Source: a virus. From it: a stretch of DNA of 35,488 nucleotides. Both the position numbers and the translations under genes were made by a program. A model generated the notes under the pieces. That model did no database searches and was not told the origin of the DNA. It was given only the letters and a program-made list of their open reading frames with translations. Shown in pieces: positions 8,572-16,863 of this stretch; position 1 is the first letter of the stretch, and each line of letters starts with the position of its first letter. The stretch covers positions 1-35,488 of the IMG/VR virus record IMGVR_UViG_3300034082_000085; one strand, given 5' to 3'.

Positions 8572-9780
8572 ATGTCAAACGGACAAATGCCCATGATAAA
8601 TGTAGGCGGTGGATTGCCACCTGAAATCCTACAGCAACAGCAAGCTTTAAACCGCCAACAACAGATGGCTCAGTTGCTAATGCAACAGGGTCAATCTATG
8701 CCGTCAGGTCAAATGGTAAGTGGGCGTTATGTTGCACCTAGTTTTTTTCAGTACGCTGCACCTTTAGCCCAAATGTATGCGGGTTCACGCCTTGCCGAAA
8801 AAGGCGAAAAAGCTGCATTAGATTTGGCTGCAAAATTGCGTGAAACACAAAGTAAAGAAATTGAACAGTTTGGTGAGTTAATGAAAACTGACCCTGCTGC
8901 TGCATATCGTCTTGCTGCACAATCTTATGTGCCTGAATTAAGAGCTACTGGCGTTAAGAAAATGATGCCTGAAGATGTAACCTTAGGCGAAGGTCAAAAA
9001 CGATTTATGGTAATGCCTGACGGCACAACTCGTGTTATAGCTCAAGGCGAAGAAAAATTTAAACCACCATTACAGGTTGACACAGGAACTTCTATTGAGT
9101 TTCGTGACCCTCGTGACCCAACTAAAGTATTACAAGTTATACCTAAATCTCAAATGCCTACTGCTGGACAAGTGGTTGAGCGTGAAGAAGGTACTTTCTT
9201 GGTTGACACAAGAACTGGGCAAGCAAAACCCGTTGTTGGCCCACAAGGACAGGCTTTAATTGGTGGAAAACCTTTAACAGAAACCCAATCTAACGCTGTT
9301 GCTTTTGGTATGCGAGCAGTTGAATCTAATAAATTAGTTACAGATTTAGAGAACAAAGGGTTTACTAACACAGGTGTTATTCGTACTGCTGTTGGTGGCA
9401 CAATGGGTCAAGCACCTATTGTTGGCGAAAAGCTAGAACAAGGTGTTCGTTCCACATTTAATGTTCTACCTCAAGTATTAGGTGGCCCAAGCCCTGAACA
9501 ACAACAAGTTGACCAAGCTCGTAGAAACTTTATTACTGCTGTACTGCGTAAAGAATCAGGTGCAGTTATTTCGCCAAAAGAATATTCTGATGAAGAACGC
9601 AAATATTTCCCACAATTAGGTGACAGCGATAAAGTTATTAAACAAAAACAAGATGCTCGTAAGTTGGCAATTCAAGCTTTAGAAGCTCAAGCTGGGCCAA
9701 GTGGAAAGCGTTTAATTGATAAAAATGTTGGTCAATCAGGTCAAGTTGTTGACTTTAACCAATTACCAAGCGGAAGATAA
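8572..9780 (+). CDS. Ejection/internal virion protein
   Basis: The protein has 402 residues. The N-terminus is Gln-rich. Around residues 310-360 it has the strongly conserved block ARRNFITAVLRKESGAVIS followed by KYFPQLGDSDKVIKQK. I recall this block from DNA-transfer/internal virion proteins of many podoviruses and some siphoviruses. A repeated short motif (GTFLVDTRTGQAKPV) sits in the middle. In P22-like phages such proteins leave the capsid with the DNA and form a channel in the cell envelope. There is no lytic transglycosylase signature. Order and spacing place it as the second of the ejection set. Confidence 0.78.
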   Translation: MSNGQMPMINVGGGLPPEILQQQQALNRQQQMAQLLMQQGQSMPSGQMVSGRYVAPSFFQYAAPLAQMYAGSRLAEKGEKAALDLAAKLRETQSKEIEQFGELMKTDPAAAYRLAAQSYVPELRATGVKKMMPEDVTLGEGQKRFMVMPDGTTRVIAQGEEKFKPPLQVDTGTSIEFRDPRDPTKVLQVIPKSQMPTAGQVVEREEGTFLVDTRTGQAKPVVGPQGQALIGGKPLTETQSNAVAFGMRAVESNKLVTDLENKGFTNTGVIRTAVGGTMGQAPIVGEKLEQGVRSTFNVLPQVLGGPSPEQQQVDQARRNFITAVLRKESGAVISPKEYSDEERKYFPQLGDSDKVIKQKQDARKLAIQALEAQAGPSGKRLIDKNVGQSGQVVDFNQLPSGR

Positions 9781-9782
9781 GC

Positions 9783-11594
9783 ATGGATGTAAGAATGCCC
9801 GATGGTACGCTAGTTAAAAATGTACCTGATAACATAACGCAAGCCGATTTGTTGGCTCGCTATGACGCATTTAAAACCCCCGATACAAGGGGTAACATTA
9901 TTAGTGGTGATGTGCCTACTGTTGTAGGTCAAGTGGCAAATCCACCTGTAGTTGAAACACCAAAACGCTCCATGCAAGAAAAGATGATGGCTCTTTATGA
10001 AGTGCCAGCCACTATGCTTTCAGGTGCAGCGTTAACTGTGCCAAGTGCAATATCCGCTATGGTTACAGGCGAAGGGCCAACAGCTATGGCACAACGCAAT
10101 ATGTACCAACCTAGAAGCGGTGCAAGCCAAGATGTATTGCAAAGCATTGGTAGTGCATTTGAAGCGTCTAAATTGCCACCAGTATTGCCTACAGGCATGA
10201 TTCCTAGCTATGCTCGTATGGTTGGTGCTACTCAACCACCTGTAACACAAGCTGTACAGCAAGTTCCTCGCATGGCTGATATGTTACGCAGAGAACAGCC
10301 CACAATGGCTGGTGTAGGTGCTGCCGCAACCCCTGAAACTGTAACAAGAACCCAAATGGCTAGTCAGTTGCGTGTGCCTGTTCAGTTAAGCAAAGGTCAA
10401 GCAGAGCGTGAATTAGGTCAACAACAGTTTGAAATTGAAACACCCAAAATTAGCCCTGAACTTGGCAAACCTTTGGTAGAAGCCCAAGCAAGACGCAATG
10501 ATGCTATTTTGCAAAACTTTGATGCGTTTGTAGATGCTACAGGTAAACAAACTTTTGGTTTACGGGCTACTGGTAAAGTAGTGACAGATGTGCTTAATAA
10601 AGAAGCGGATTTAGCCAAAACAAAGATTGAAAAAGCATACAACTTAGCTAAAGAAAAAGGCGAAACCGAAGCCCCAATTGAATATGCACCATTAAAAGCA
10701 TTTATTGAAAATGAAACGCCTACAACTAGAACAGCAAATGCCCCAATATTAAATATTGTTTATGAGCAACTTGCTAAAAACGACCCTAAAAATACAGGTC
10801 AAATATCTATAAATGCTTTAGAAGATATTTACAAAGTTATTAATAAAAATTATGTACCTGCTACGCCAAATGCAAGTTATGGGCGTGATATGCGTAATAT
10901 TATTAATGAAATTACAGAAGGCAAAGGTGGTGATTTATACCAACAAGCTCGTAGACTACGCCAAGATTATGCAAAACGCTTTGAAAACATTGGTGCAATT
11001 GACCGACTAATTAGCACTAAAGCCAACTCTGATGACAGAGTAGTCGCACTTGAGGATGTATTCCAAAAGTCTATTATTAATGGTTCGTTAGATGATGTCA
11101 AAAACTTAGGTTTTGCTCTTAAAAAATCAGGGCCACAAGGTCAACAAGCCTTTAAAGAGCTACAAGGTCAAACTATTGAATTCTTGAAAGATAGAGTAAC
11201 TCAGTCTATTGATACCGATATGTTTGGCAATCCTGTAGTTAGCCCCGCTAAATTTAAGTCTGCTGTAAGGGAATTAGACCAAGACGGCAAACTAGACTAT
11301 TTGTTTGGCAAAAAAGGGGCACAAGAGATTCGTGACCTTATGGAAACCACCATATTGGTAAATGCCCCATTAAAAGGTGCAGCAAACTATTCTAATACTG
11401 CTAGTGCCGTAATTCGTGGCTTAGATATGATTAATCGTAGCCCAATTGGTGCAATTCCTGTATTAAATAAGATTACCAAATACAGTTTTGAGAAAGCACA
11501 AGAAGCTGAATTAAAGAAAAAAATTAAAGAATCCATTAATTATTCGCCTAGTAAAATGGCTGAAGAATTGAAAAAAGGAAGCAAAAATGAGTAG
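9783..11594 (+). CDS. Large ejection/internal virion protein
   Basis: The protein has 603 residues. It begins MDVRMPDGTLVKNVPDNITQ followed by ADLLARY, a widespread N-terminal motif of phage internal virion proteins. A hydrophobic Gly/Ala stretch (about 70-95) could enter a membrane. The remainder is long, helical and charged (residues 200-600), with NTASAVIRGLDMI near the end. No enzymatic motif is evident. It is the last and largest of the ejection group, as is usual in P22-like orders. Its stop overlaps the next gene by eight bases. Confidence 0.75.
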   Translation: MDVRMPDGTLVKNVPDNITQADLLARYDAFKTPDTRGNIISGDVPTVVGQVANPPVVETPKRSMQEKMMALYEVPATMLSGAALTVPSAISAMVTGEGPTAMAQRNMYQPRSGASQDVLQSIGSAFEASKLPPVLPTGMIPSYARMVGATQPPVTQAVQQVPRMADMLRREQPTMAGVGAAATPETVTRTQMASQLRVPVQLSKGQAERELGQQQFEIETPKISPELGKPLVEAQARRNDAILQNFDAFVDATGKQTFGLRATGKVVTDVLNKEADLAKTKIEKAYNLAKEKGETEAPIEYAPLKAFIENETPTTRTANAPILNIVYEQLAKNDPKNTGQISINALEDIYKVINKNYVPATPNASYGRDMRNIINEITEGKGGDLYQQARRLRQDYAKRFENIGAIDRLISTKANSDDRVVALEDVFQKSIINGSLDDVKNLGFALKKSGPQGQQAFKELQGQTIEFLKDRVTQSIDTDMFGNPVVSPAKFKSAVRELDQDGKLDYLFGKKGAQEIRDLMETTILVNAPLKGAANYSNTASAVIRGLDMINRSPIGAIPVLNKITKYSFEKAQEAELKKKIKESINYSPSKMAEELKKGSKNE

Positions 11595-12087
11595 AAACGG
11601 GTCAGGCACATATTCTCTACCTGCGGGTAATCCCGTAGTTACAGGCACAACTATATCTAGCTCATGGGCTAATAACACCATGAATGACTTGGCTGCCGCT
11701 ATTACAGATTCTATTGCAGCAGATGGTCAAACGACTATTACTGGTGCATTAGTCGGCATTAATAATACTGTTCAATTTGGTGGCACAGGACAAATTACAT
11801 TACCAATAGGAACTACTGCAGAACGAAGTGCTACCCCAAATTCAGGAATGATTCGTTATAACTCTACATTTGGACAATTCGAAGGCTATCAAAGCGGTGA
11901 ATGGGGTCAACTTGGGGGTGGTGCTACAGGTGGTGGCGGAGATGAGGTTTTTCAAGAAAACAGCCTAATCGTAACGACATCCTATACATTTACCACAGGT
12001 AAAAACGCAATGAGCGTAGGCCCAATCACTATTAATTCGGGTGCTGTAGTTACTGTTCCTAGCGGTCAAAGATGGGTGGTATTGTAA
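11587..12087 (+). CDS. Tail fibre protein, short, with N-terminal virion-binding motif
   Basis: The protein has 166 residues. The N-terminus MSRNGSGTYSLPAGNPVV followed by GTTISSSWANNTMNDLA is a common anchor of podovirus tail fibres. The C-terminal 45 residues (from FQENSLIV to RWVVL) form a beta-rich tip. A diverged copy of the same tip ends the distant long fibre gene at 32675-34225. The middle contains IRYNSTFGQFEGYQSGEW, typical of fibre head-shaft transitions. It starts an adhesin block and overlaps the large ejection gene by eight bases. Confidence 0.8.
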   Translation: MSRNGSGTYSLPAGNPVVTGTTISSSWANNTMNDLAAAITDSIAADGQTTITGALVGINNTVQFGGTGQITLPIGTTAERSATPNSGMIRYNSTFGQFEGYQSGEWGQLGGGATGGGGDEVFQENSLIVTTSYTFTTGKNAMSVGPITINSGAVVTVPSGQRWVVL

Positions 12088-12123
12088 GATGAAAACCACT
12101 AAAATATACAAAAGGAGTAAATA

Positions 12124-12696
12124 ATGTCTATTGTCTTACAAGGCTCAACATCGGGTAGCGTTACATTACAAGAACCAGCCGTTGCTGGTACTACTGTATT
12201 GGACTTGCCAGCCGTATCAGGAACAATCCTAACCACAGGTTCTAGCGGTCAGTCTATTCCTAAAGCCGCATTACCTACTGGTTCTGTGTTGCAAGTGGTT
12301 AGTGCCGCAACAGCAACGCTAACTTCCACATCTAGCACATCATTTGTTGATTGCACAAATGTTACTGCGTCTATTACACCAACAAGTGCAAATAGCAAAA
12401 TATTAGTTTTAATAACTGCTTCAGGTTTATACAAACAAAGCGTTTCAGGTCAAGCAATTTCTTTAAGAGTTTTAAGAGGTGCAAGTGAGATTGCTGCTCA
12501 AATTAACAATACATATTCAACCACACAATTTGATTTTGTAACAGAATCAGGATTTGTTGTTTTAGACTCTCCAGCAACCACTTCTTCTACAACTTACAAA
12601 TTGCAAATAAGAGCAAGGGTTAGCGGAACAGTTCAAATAAATCAAGATAACGCTAGTGATGTAAGCACAATTACTCTTATGGAGATTGCAGCATGA
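12124..12696 (+). CDS. Tail fibre/adhesin protein with jelly-roll-like C-domain
   Basis: The protein has 190 residues, with AAAAGGAGTAAATA before the ATG. The N-terminal 50 residues (VLQGSTSGSVTLQEP, then LDLPAVSGTILTTG) are the repeat-type anchor often seen in marine and freshwater phage adhesins. The C-terminal domain from about residue 65 alternates strands (STSFVDCTNVTASI, SKILVLITAS, TYKLQIRARVSGTVQIN) and resembles the TNF/C1q-like beta-sandwich used for receptor binding. It is coupled by ATGA to a small gene, forming the first of three fibre-plus-partner pairs. Confidence 0.75.
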   Translation: MSIVLQGSTSGSVTLQEPAVAGTTVLDLPAVSGTILTTGSSGQSIPKAALPTGSVLQVVSAATATLTSTSSTSFVDCTNVTASITPTSANSKILVLITASGLYKQSVSGQAISLRVLRGASEIAAQINNTYSTTQFDFVTESGFVVLDSPATTSSTTYKLQIRARVSGTVQINQDNASDVSTITLMEIAA

Positions 12697-12968
12697 ACTT
12701 TGCAATAGCTATTCACAAATTAAACCCATCCGTAGTTACTATTCGTGGCGATGTAGCTTACGATGCAGACGGCAACGAAGTCGCATACGATAAAGATGCA
12801 GTACAGGCTTATGTAGATGCTCATGCTTATATTGCTAAAAGAGCCGCAGAATATCCAAGCATCACCGATTACATTGATGGTGTAGTAAAGGGTGACCAAG
12901 CACAGATTGATAAATACATTGCTGACTGCTTGGCGGTCAAAGTTAAGTATCCGAAGGGAGTAGCATAA
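12693..12968 (+). CDS. Small fibre-partner protein (possible fibre assembly chaperone), pair 1
   Basis: The protein has 91 residues. It opens with short strands (AIAIHKLNPSVVTIRG), has an acidic turn (DADGNEVAYDKDAV) and ends EYPSITDYIDGVVKGDQ then AVKVKYPKG. The YPS..D.LD..VKG and final KYPK patterns recur in small proteins that follow phage adhesin genes, and resemble tail-fibre assembly/capping proteins. Start and stop overlaps (ATGA before, TAATG after) tie it to both neighbouring fibre genes. Whether it is a chaperone or part of the virion cannot be told. Confidence 0.7.
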   Translation: MNFAIAIHKLNPSVVTIRGDVAYDADGNEVAYDKDAVQAYVDAHAYIAKRAAEYPSITDYIDGVVKGDQAQIDKYIADCLAVKVKYPKGVA

Positions 12969-13534
12969 TGGCATCAATTATTACAGCCACAACCACAAGT
13001 GGATTAACCCAATCTGCTGACAATAGCGGTGTATTACAGTTAGCATCGGGTACTGGTAACTTAGTTACTGTTCCATCGGTAACAGGCACAGCGATGGTTA
13101 GCGGTAATATGCCAGCGTTTAGAGCGTATTTAGCATCGAATCAAACAGTAAGCAATGTGACAAATACAAAAATTACTTTAGATACAGAAGTTTTTGATAC
13201 GGCTAACTGTTTTAATACAAGCACAAATCGTTTTACACCAAATGTCGCAGGATATTATCAATTTAATGTAACACTAGGAGCAACTGCATCAACAACATTA
13301 ATTTACAATTATATACAAATATATAAAAACGGCACCGCTGATTCTATTGCAATTTATGGGCCATACTCTAACGCAGGAAGTTATGGTGTTTTATCAACTT
13401 TAATTTATATGAATGGCACTACTGATTATATTGAACTTTATGTTCAAATATCAGGAGTAGGAACACTATTAGTTAGTGGTGGAGCTACATCAATTTCTAC
13501 TTATATGTCTGGCTTTTTAGCGAGGGCAGCATAA
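12968..13534 (+). CDS. Tail fibre/adhesin protein with C1q-like domain
   Basis: The protein has 188 residues. After a short anchor (QLASGTGNLVTVPSVTGTA) comes a C1q/TNF-like jelly roll from about residue 50: PAFRAYLASNQTVSNVTNTK, then FNTSTNRFTPNVAGYYQFNV and YMSGFLARAA at the end. The FTPNVAGYYQF element is the hallmark strand of C1q-type domains and is common in phage receptor-binding proteins. TAATG junctions link it on both sides. It is the fibre of the second pair. Confidence 0.82.
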   Translation: MASIITATTTSGLTQSADNSGVLQLASGTGNLVTVPSVTGTAMVSGNMPAFRAYLASNQTVSNVTNTKITLDTEVFDTANCFNTSTNRFTPNVAGYYQFNVTLGATASTTLIYNYIQIYKNGTADSIAIYGPYSNAGSYGVLSTLIYMNGTTDYIELYVQISGVGTLLVSGGATSISTYMSGFLARAA

Positions 13535-13695
13535 TGACTTTATATGAAAAGATTATGGCTATTTATCCTAGCCTTACAGACCAAGACTTTATGACTGTAA
13601 TCACACTACAAAACGATTCAGACGGCAAAGGCGATTATATAAAGTTTTGGTCGCATCCCACATTGCCAAGACCAACAGATGAGGAGTTAGCATAA
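13534..13695 (+). CDS. Small fibre-partner protein (XkdW/fibre-assembly-like), pair 2
   Basis: The protein has 53 residues. The start overlaps the previous stop as TAATG and its own stop overlaps the next start the same way. It contains IYPSLTDQDF, LQNDSDGKGDYIKFWSHPT and a final RPTDEELA. The DSDG-GDYI-W-HP-PT pattern is that of XkdW-like/tail-fibre-assembly N-domains. It is the small partner of the preceding C1q-like fibre or the following one. Confidence 0.75.
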   Translation: MTLYEKIMAIYPSLTDQDFMTVITLQNDSDGKGDYIKFWSHPTLPRPTDEELA

Positions 13696-14705
13696 TGCCT
13701 ATAACCTTAGACGGCACAAACGGAATAACACAGGCTGGAGAGTTTAACTCCGATAGTAGCTTTGGTTTCAAGAACCGCATCATCAATGGTGCGATGGTGA
13801 TTGCACAACGAGGAACAAGTTCTTTAACAAATGATTCAGGTGCTCTTAGTTTTGCGGTTGACAGAACATTTGCTTATGGAAATGTATCATCAAAATTTAC
13901 TGTACAACAAAATGCTGGTTCTGTTACTCCACCAGCAGGCTTTATAAATTATTTAGGTTGCACTTCATCTTCTGCATATACTGTTGGTGCGGCTGAATAT
14001 TTTGTTGTAGCACAATACATTGAAGGACTTAATGTTGCTGATTTAGCTTGGGGAACTGCTAGTGCAAAAACTGTAACTCTTAGCTTTTGGGTTCGCAGTT
14101 CTTTGACAGGTACTTTTGGCGGTGCTTTTCAAAATAGTGCGACAGATAGAAGTTATCCATTTTCTTATACCATTTCAGCCGCAAATACTTGGGAATACAA
14201 AACTATAACTGTTGCTGGTGATACTAGCGGAACTTGGCTAACTACAAATGGTGTTGGTATAAGGGTTTGGCTTGGTATGGGTGTTGGTACTTCGTTTAGT
14301 TCAACTGCTGGTGCTTGGGCGGCTGGAGATTTCAAATCAGCCACAGGAGCAACATCCGTAGTCGGCACAAACGGAGCAACTTTTTACATCACAGGAGTTC
14401 AGCTAGAGGTAGGCTCTACAGCTACTAGCTTTGATTACAGACAGTACACAACAGAACTAGCTTTATGCCAACGCTATTTTGCCGTTACTGCGGCTATACT
14501 TTATGGAAGCATATCAGGTGCGGCTGGACAAGGTGCGGTTAATTGGTTCTATAAATCTACTATGAGAACTGCACCAACTGTTACAGGAAATGCGGCAACC
14601 ACAGTTGTTACTTCAACTGCTGACTTTGCGGCTGGATTAACAAACAATACAGGTGGCTTCTACGCTTCTTTTGCTTCAGGTTCAACTGCTTCTGCGGAGT
14701 TATAA
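13695..14705 (+). CDS. Tail fibre/receptor-binding protein with carbohydrate-binding-like domain
   Basis: The protein has 336 residues. It begins ITLDGTNGITQAG and FGFKNRIINGAMVIAQRG, an N-terminal motif common in environmental phage fibres. The body is a concanavalin/CBM-like beta-sandwich (TVTLSFWVRSSLTGTFG and WEYKTITVAGDTSGTW), closing with YITGVQLEVGSTATSFDYR and CQRYF. That last region is a strongly conserved junction in such adhesins. The final 70 residues are a variable tip. It is the fibre of the third pair. Confidence 0.8.
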   Translation: MPITLDGTNGITQAGEFNSDSSFGFKNRIINGAMVIAQRGTSSLTNDSGALSFAVDRTFAYGNVSSKFTVQQNAGSVTPPAGFINYLGCTSSSAYTVGAAEYFVVAQYIEGLNVADLAWGTASAKTVTLSFWVRSSLTGTFGGAFQNSATDRSYPFSYTISAANTWEYKTITVAGDTSGTWLTTNGVGIRVWLGMGVGTSFSSTAGAWAAGDFKSATGATSVVGTNGATFYITGVQLEVGSTATSFDYRQYTTELALCQRYFAVTAAILYGSISGAAGQGAVNWFYKSTMRTAPTVTGNAATTVVTSTADFAAGLTNNTGGFYASFASGSTASAEL

Positions 14706-14912
14706 ATGTATAAACTAATAAACAATCCTATTACAAATGAAACCGTAGGAATTTTGCGTATTGCAGATAACGCAACTATTCCTCTTGCACCTGCCAACAC
14801 AGACTACCAAACCTTCAAAAAAGAAGTCTTAGCTGGTGCAGAACTGCAAGATGCCGATGGGAATGTGATGACACAAGAACAGGCTAATCAATTTGTTGCG
14901 AGCCTACCATAA
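14706..14912 (+). CDS. Small fibre-partner protein, pair 3
   Basis: The protein has 68 residues and starts directly after the fibre stop. It has a beta-hairpin start (MYKLINNPITNETVGI), then IPLAPANTDYQTFKKEVLAG. The P-ANTDYQ-F motif recurs in small proteins following phage fibre genes. It ends with TAATG shared with the next gene. It may be a fibre-assembly or capping protein; there is no direct evidence. Confidence 0.7.
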   Translation: MYKLINNPITNETVGILRIADNATIPLAPANTDYQTFKKEVLAGAELQDADGNVMTQEQANQFVASLP

Positions 14913-15082
14913 TGTTTATCATTGACTGGGTTTTCGATAAGATGGGCTACACCAAAAAGGTGCATTGGCTAACTTTACTCAATGATTGGGAAGGCACAAT
15001 AAAAGCCACGCCCAAAAAACCTGCGGTTAAACGCAAACCTGCCGTCAAGAAAACTCCTACTGTCAGGAAAAAAAATGGCTAA
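14912..15082 (+). CDS. Small protein with basic Pro/Lys tail
   Basis: The protein has 56 residues, starting in a TAATG overlap. The N-terminal 30 residues are aromatic and hydrophobic (MFIIDWVFDKMGY and WLTLLNDW). The rest is a Lys/Pro/Val repeat (KPAVKRKPAVKKTPTVRKK) of histone-tail type, likely to bind nucleic acid or membrane phosphates. Similar small proteins sit at the start of lysis blocks in related phages. It overlaps the next start by eight bases. Confidence 0.7.
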   Translation: MFIIDWVFDKMGYTKKVHWLTLLNDWEGTIKATPKKPAVKRKPAVKKTPTVRKKNG

Positions 15083-15242
15083 CGAGATTGAAAAAGAAAT
15101 CGTCAAAGAAGCCATTAAAGAGTGGTTAAACGAGAAAGTAACCCAGTTTGGTTGGTTCTCTATACGAACATTGTTTTATGTCTTTGTAGCTGGTTTAGGC
15201 TATGCCTACCTAACAACTCATGGGTGGTCTTTGCCAAAATGA
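15075..15242 (+). CDS. Small single-pass membrane protein of the lysis block
   Basis: The protein has 55 residues. A charged helix (NEIEKEIVKEAIKEW) is followed by one transmembrane segment at about residues 28-47 (SIRTLFYVFVAGLGYAYL) and a short tail. It lies between fibre genes and the holin/lysin pair, so an accessory lysis (antiholin or pinholin-like) role is plausible but unproven. The start is inside the previous gene's poly-A stretch. Confidence 0.65.
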   Translation: MANEIEKEIVKEAIKEWLNEKVTQFGWFSIRTLFYVFVAGLGYAYLTTHGWSLPK

Positions 15243-15246
15243 AACT

Positions 15247-15681
15247 ATGGAACTTCACGAAGGGATTAAAACCCTAACCAGTAACCTTGATACAAGCCGT
15301 CAATCGGCTAAAGAACTGTCTAAAAGTATTGAGAATGTACAAAAAGAAGCCACCGATGTTGCAGTACAAAGGAACATAGATAGACGCAGAGAGTTACGAG
15401 AAAACGAAGTTCGCAAAGAGTTATTCCTAAAACGGGTCTTGATTCAATGGGAACACGAAGAACGAGTTAGACGAGAAGAAGCACAGATTAGGGCAGATTT
15501 TCTTAAAAAATACGGCAAACGATGGGCAGAAGTCGAAGCCCTCAAAGCCAAGCTAGAGAAGCAAGAGAAAGATTTTCAGAAAGAATTTAACAAAGATTTA
15601 AACAAGGCTAGAAATGCACAGTTTTGGTGTTTTGCAATAGCTGGCGTAATAGCTTATTTTTTAGTATGGGGTTATAAATAA
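15247..15681 (+). CDS. Coiled-coil protein with C-terminal transmembrane anchor
   Basis: The protein has 144 residues from the ATG at 15247; an in-frame ATG at 15220 overlaps the previous gene and has no better site. Residues 1-115 are a long charged coiled coil (RNIDRRRELRENEVRKE, KAKLEKQEKDFQKEF). Residues about 122-141 (FWCFAIAGVIAYFLVW) are one membrane segment at the very C-terminus. That is the reverse of classical i-spanins, which have an N-terminal anchor. It may organise the lysis complex or tether to the inner membrane. It overlaps the holin start by one base. Confidence 0.7.
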   Translation: MELHEGIKTLTSNLDTSRQSAKELSKSIENVQKEATDVAVQRNIDRRRELRENEVRKELFLKRVLIQWEHEERVRREEAQIRADFLKKYGKRWAEVEALKAKLEKQEKDFQKEFNKDLNKARNAQFWCFAIAGVIAYFLVWGYK

Positions 15682-16079
15682 TGTTTCCATTGACCGCTAT
15701 TTTAGACATCGGCACTAAGCTCATTGACAAGCTCATTCCTGACCCTGAAGCTAAAGCCAAAGCACAACTAGAACTGGTAAAACTCCAACAAGAAGGCGAA
15801 CTGGCTAAGATGCAAGCCGATATAGCCGAAGCCCAAGAGGTTACAAAGCGTTGGGAAGCCGATATGTCTAGCGACTCTTGGTTATCCAAAAACATTCGCC
15901 CAATGGCTCTAATCGCTATTTTTGGGGCTTATTTCCTATTTGCCATGATGTCAGCCTTTGGGTATGACGCTAATCAGAACTATGTGCAGTTGCTCGGTCA
16001 ATGGGGACAAATCGTGTTTTTAGCCTATTTTGGTGGTAGAACGGCTGAAAAGATTATTGAGATGAAAGCTAAGAAATGA
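15681..16079 (+). CDS. Holin (GTA-type 3TM holin family)
   Basis: The protein has 132 residues. An N-terminal amphipathic segment (LTAILDIGTKLIDKLIPDP) and a charged helix lead to two clear membrane segments at about 74-96 (IRPMALIAIFGAYFLFAMMS) and 106-122 (WGQIVFLAYFGGRTAEK). The SWLSKNIRPM-free-loop-YFGGRTAEKI pattern matches the 3TM holin family of gene transfer agents and many proteobacterial phages. It is coupled by ATGA to the lysin gene at 16076. It would permeabilise the inner membrane to release the muramidase. Confidence 0.88.
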   Translation: MFPLTAILDIGTKLIDKLIPDPEAKAKAQLELVKLQQEGELAKMQADIAEAQEVTKRWEADMSSDSWLSKNIRPMALIAIFGAYFLFAMMSAFGYDANQNYVQLLGQWGQIVFLAYFGGRTAEKIIEMKAKK

Positions 16080-16618
16080 CAGGTGAGTTTGAAAAGGCTT
16101 TAAAACGCATCCTAAAGCACGAGGGCGGTTTTGTTAATGACCCCCTAGACTCAGGCGGTATGACCAATCTAGGCGTTACTAAGCGTGTTTGGGAAGAATT
16201 TGTGGGTCATCCTGTATCTGAAGCTGATATGCGAGCCTTGACCCCCGAAAAAGTCGGCTCAATGTATAAACTAAAGTATTGGAACTCCAGTTATTGTGAA
16301 GTCCTACCGAAAGGCTTAGATTATGTGGTATTCGATTTTGCCGTTAATGCAGGCACAGGCAGAAGCGTTAAGACGCTACAACAGGCAATCGGATGCGTGG
16401 CTGATGGAGTTATCGGGCCTAAGACTATGGCAGCAATTAATGATGCAAACCCTAAAGACCTTATTGCAAAGTTTTCAGACGCTAGGGCAGACTTCTATCA
16501 AGGCATAGTTGCAAGAAAACCCGACCAAGCTCGCTTTATTAAAGGGTGGCTTAATCGGGTTGAGGATGCTAGAAAACTAGCTCTTGAGGAATATAACCAA
16601 GACAATAAAGAGTCCTAG
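16076..16618 (+). CDS. Endolysin, glycoside hydrolase family 108 muramidase
   Basis: The protein has 180 residues. The N-domain carries the GH108 signature HEGGFVNDPLDSGGMTNLG, with E16 the predicted catalytic acid. The C-terminal part (DFAVNAGTGRSVKTLQQAIG and DGVIGPKTMAAI) is the PG_binding_3-type domain usual in this family. Length is normal for a two-domain lysin. No signal peptide or SAR segment is visible, so it depends on the upstream holin. Its last 42 bases overlap a gene on the opposite strand. Confidence 0.92.
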   Translation: MTGEFEKALKRILKHEGGFVNDPLDSGGMTNLGVTKRVWEEFVGHPVSEADMRALTPEKVGSMYKLKYWNSSYCEVLPKGLDYVVFDFAVNAGTGRSVKTLQQAIGCVADGVIGPKTMAAINDANPKDLIAKFSDARADFYQGIVARKPDQARFIKGWLNRVEDARKLALEEYNQDNKES

Positions 16619-16780
16619 TAGCAACAGACCTTTTTCAGTCCAATACGCCCTGTTAAGACGGGCTGGGTCGTGAATTAAATAAGACTGAAGTTCAAGCATA
16701 TCGGTGTCTTTTTCGACATACTTAGGTGGCACATAATACTTACCAATGCTGACTTTGCCGTTATTGTATGGGACATTCAT
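16577..16780 (-). CDS. Small protein with C-terminal transmembrane segment, micro-operon gene 4
   Basis: The protein has 67 residues from the ATG at 16780, which overlaps the previous stop as ATGA; a GTG 36 bases upstream is possible but uncoupled. The soluble part contains GKVSIGKYYVPPKYVEKD and DMLELQSYLIHDP, a pattern I recall from small proteins near phage lysis genes. The final 17 residues (GLLLLGLFIVLVIFLKS) are a membrane segment. Its 3' end overlaps the endolysin 3' end by 42 bases, tail to tail. The function is unknown; envelope location is likely. Confidence 0.7.
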   Translation of the reverse strand: MNVPYNNGKVSIGKYYVPPKYVEKDTDMLELQSYLIHDPARLNRAYWTEKGLLLLGLFIVLVIFLKS

Positions 16781-16863
16781 AGATAGCTCGCTAAACCATA
16801 ACCTAGAGTTGTACACGCTACTGCAAATAACACAAATAAAATTGTAGCTACAAATGGATTCAT
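16777..16863 (-). CDS. Tiny hydrophobic protein (28 aa), micro-operon gene 3
   Basis: The protein has 28 residues and is below usual length cut-offs. It opens and closes with ATGA overlaps. Almost the whole chain is one membrane segment (MNPFVATILFVLFAVAC then TTLGYGLASYL). An AVAC sequence is a weak lipobox look-alike, but there is no n-region charge, so a lipoprotein is not claimed. Support comes from the unbroken overlap chain with its neighbours. Confidence 0.6.
   Translation of the reverse strand: MNPFVATILFVLFAVACTTLGYGLASYL

Noticed and set aside
16652-16670. GCCC-N9-GGGC hairpin considered as a terminator after the endolysin
   Set aside because: No T-run follows on either strand and it is inside the coding sequence of the leftward gene.
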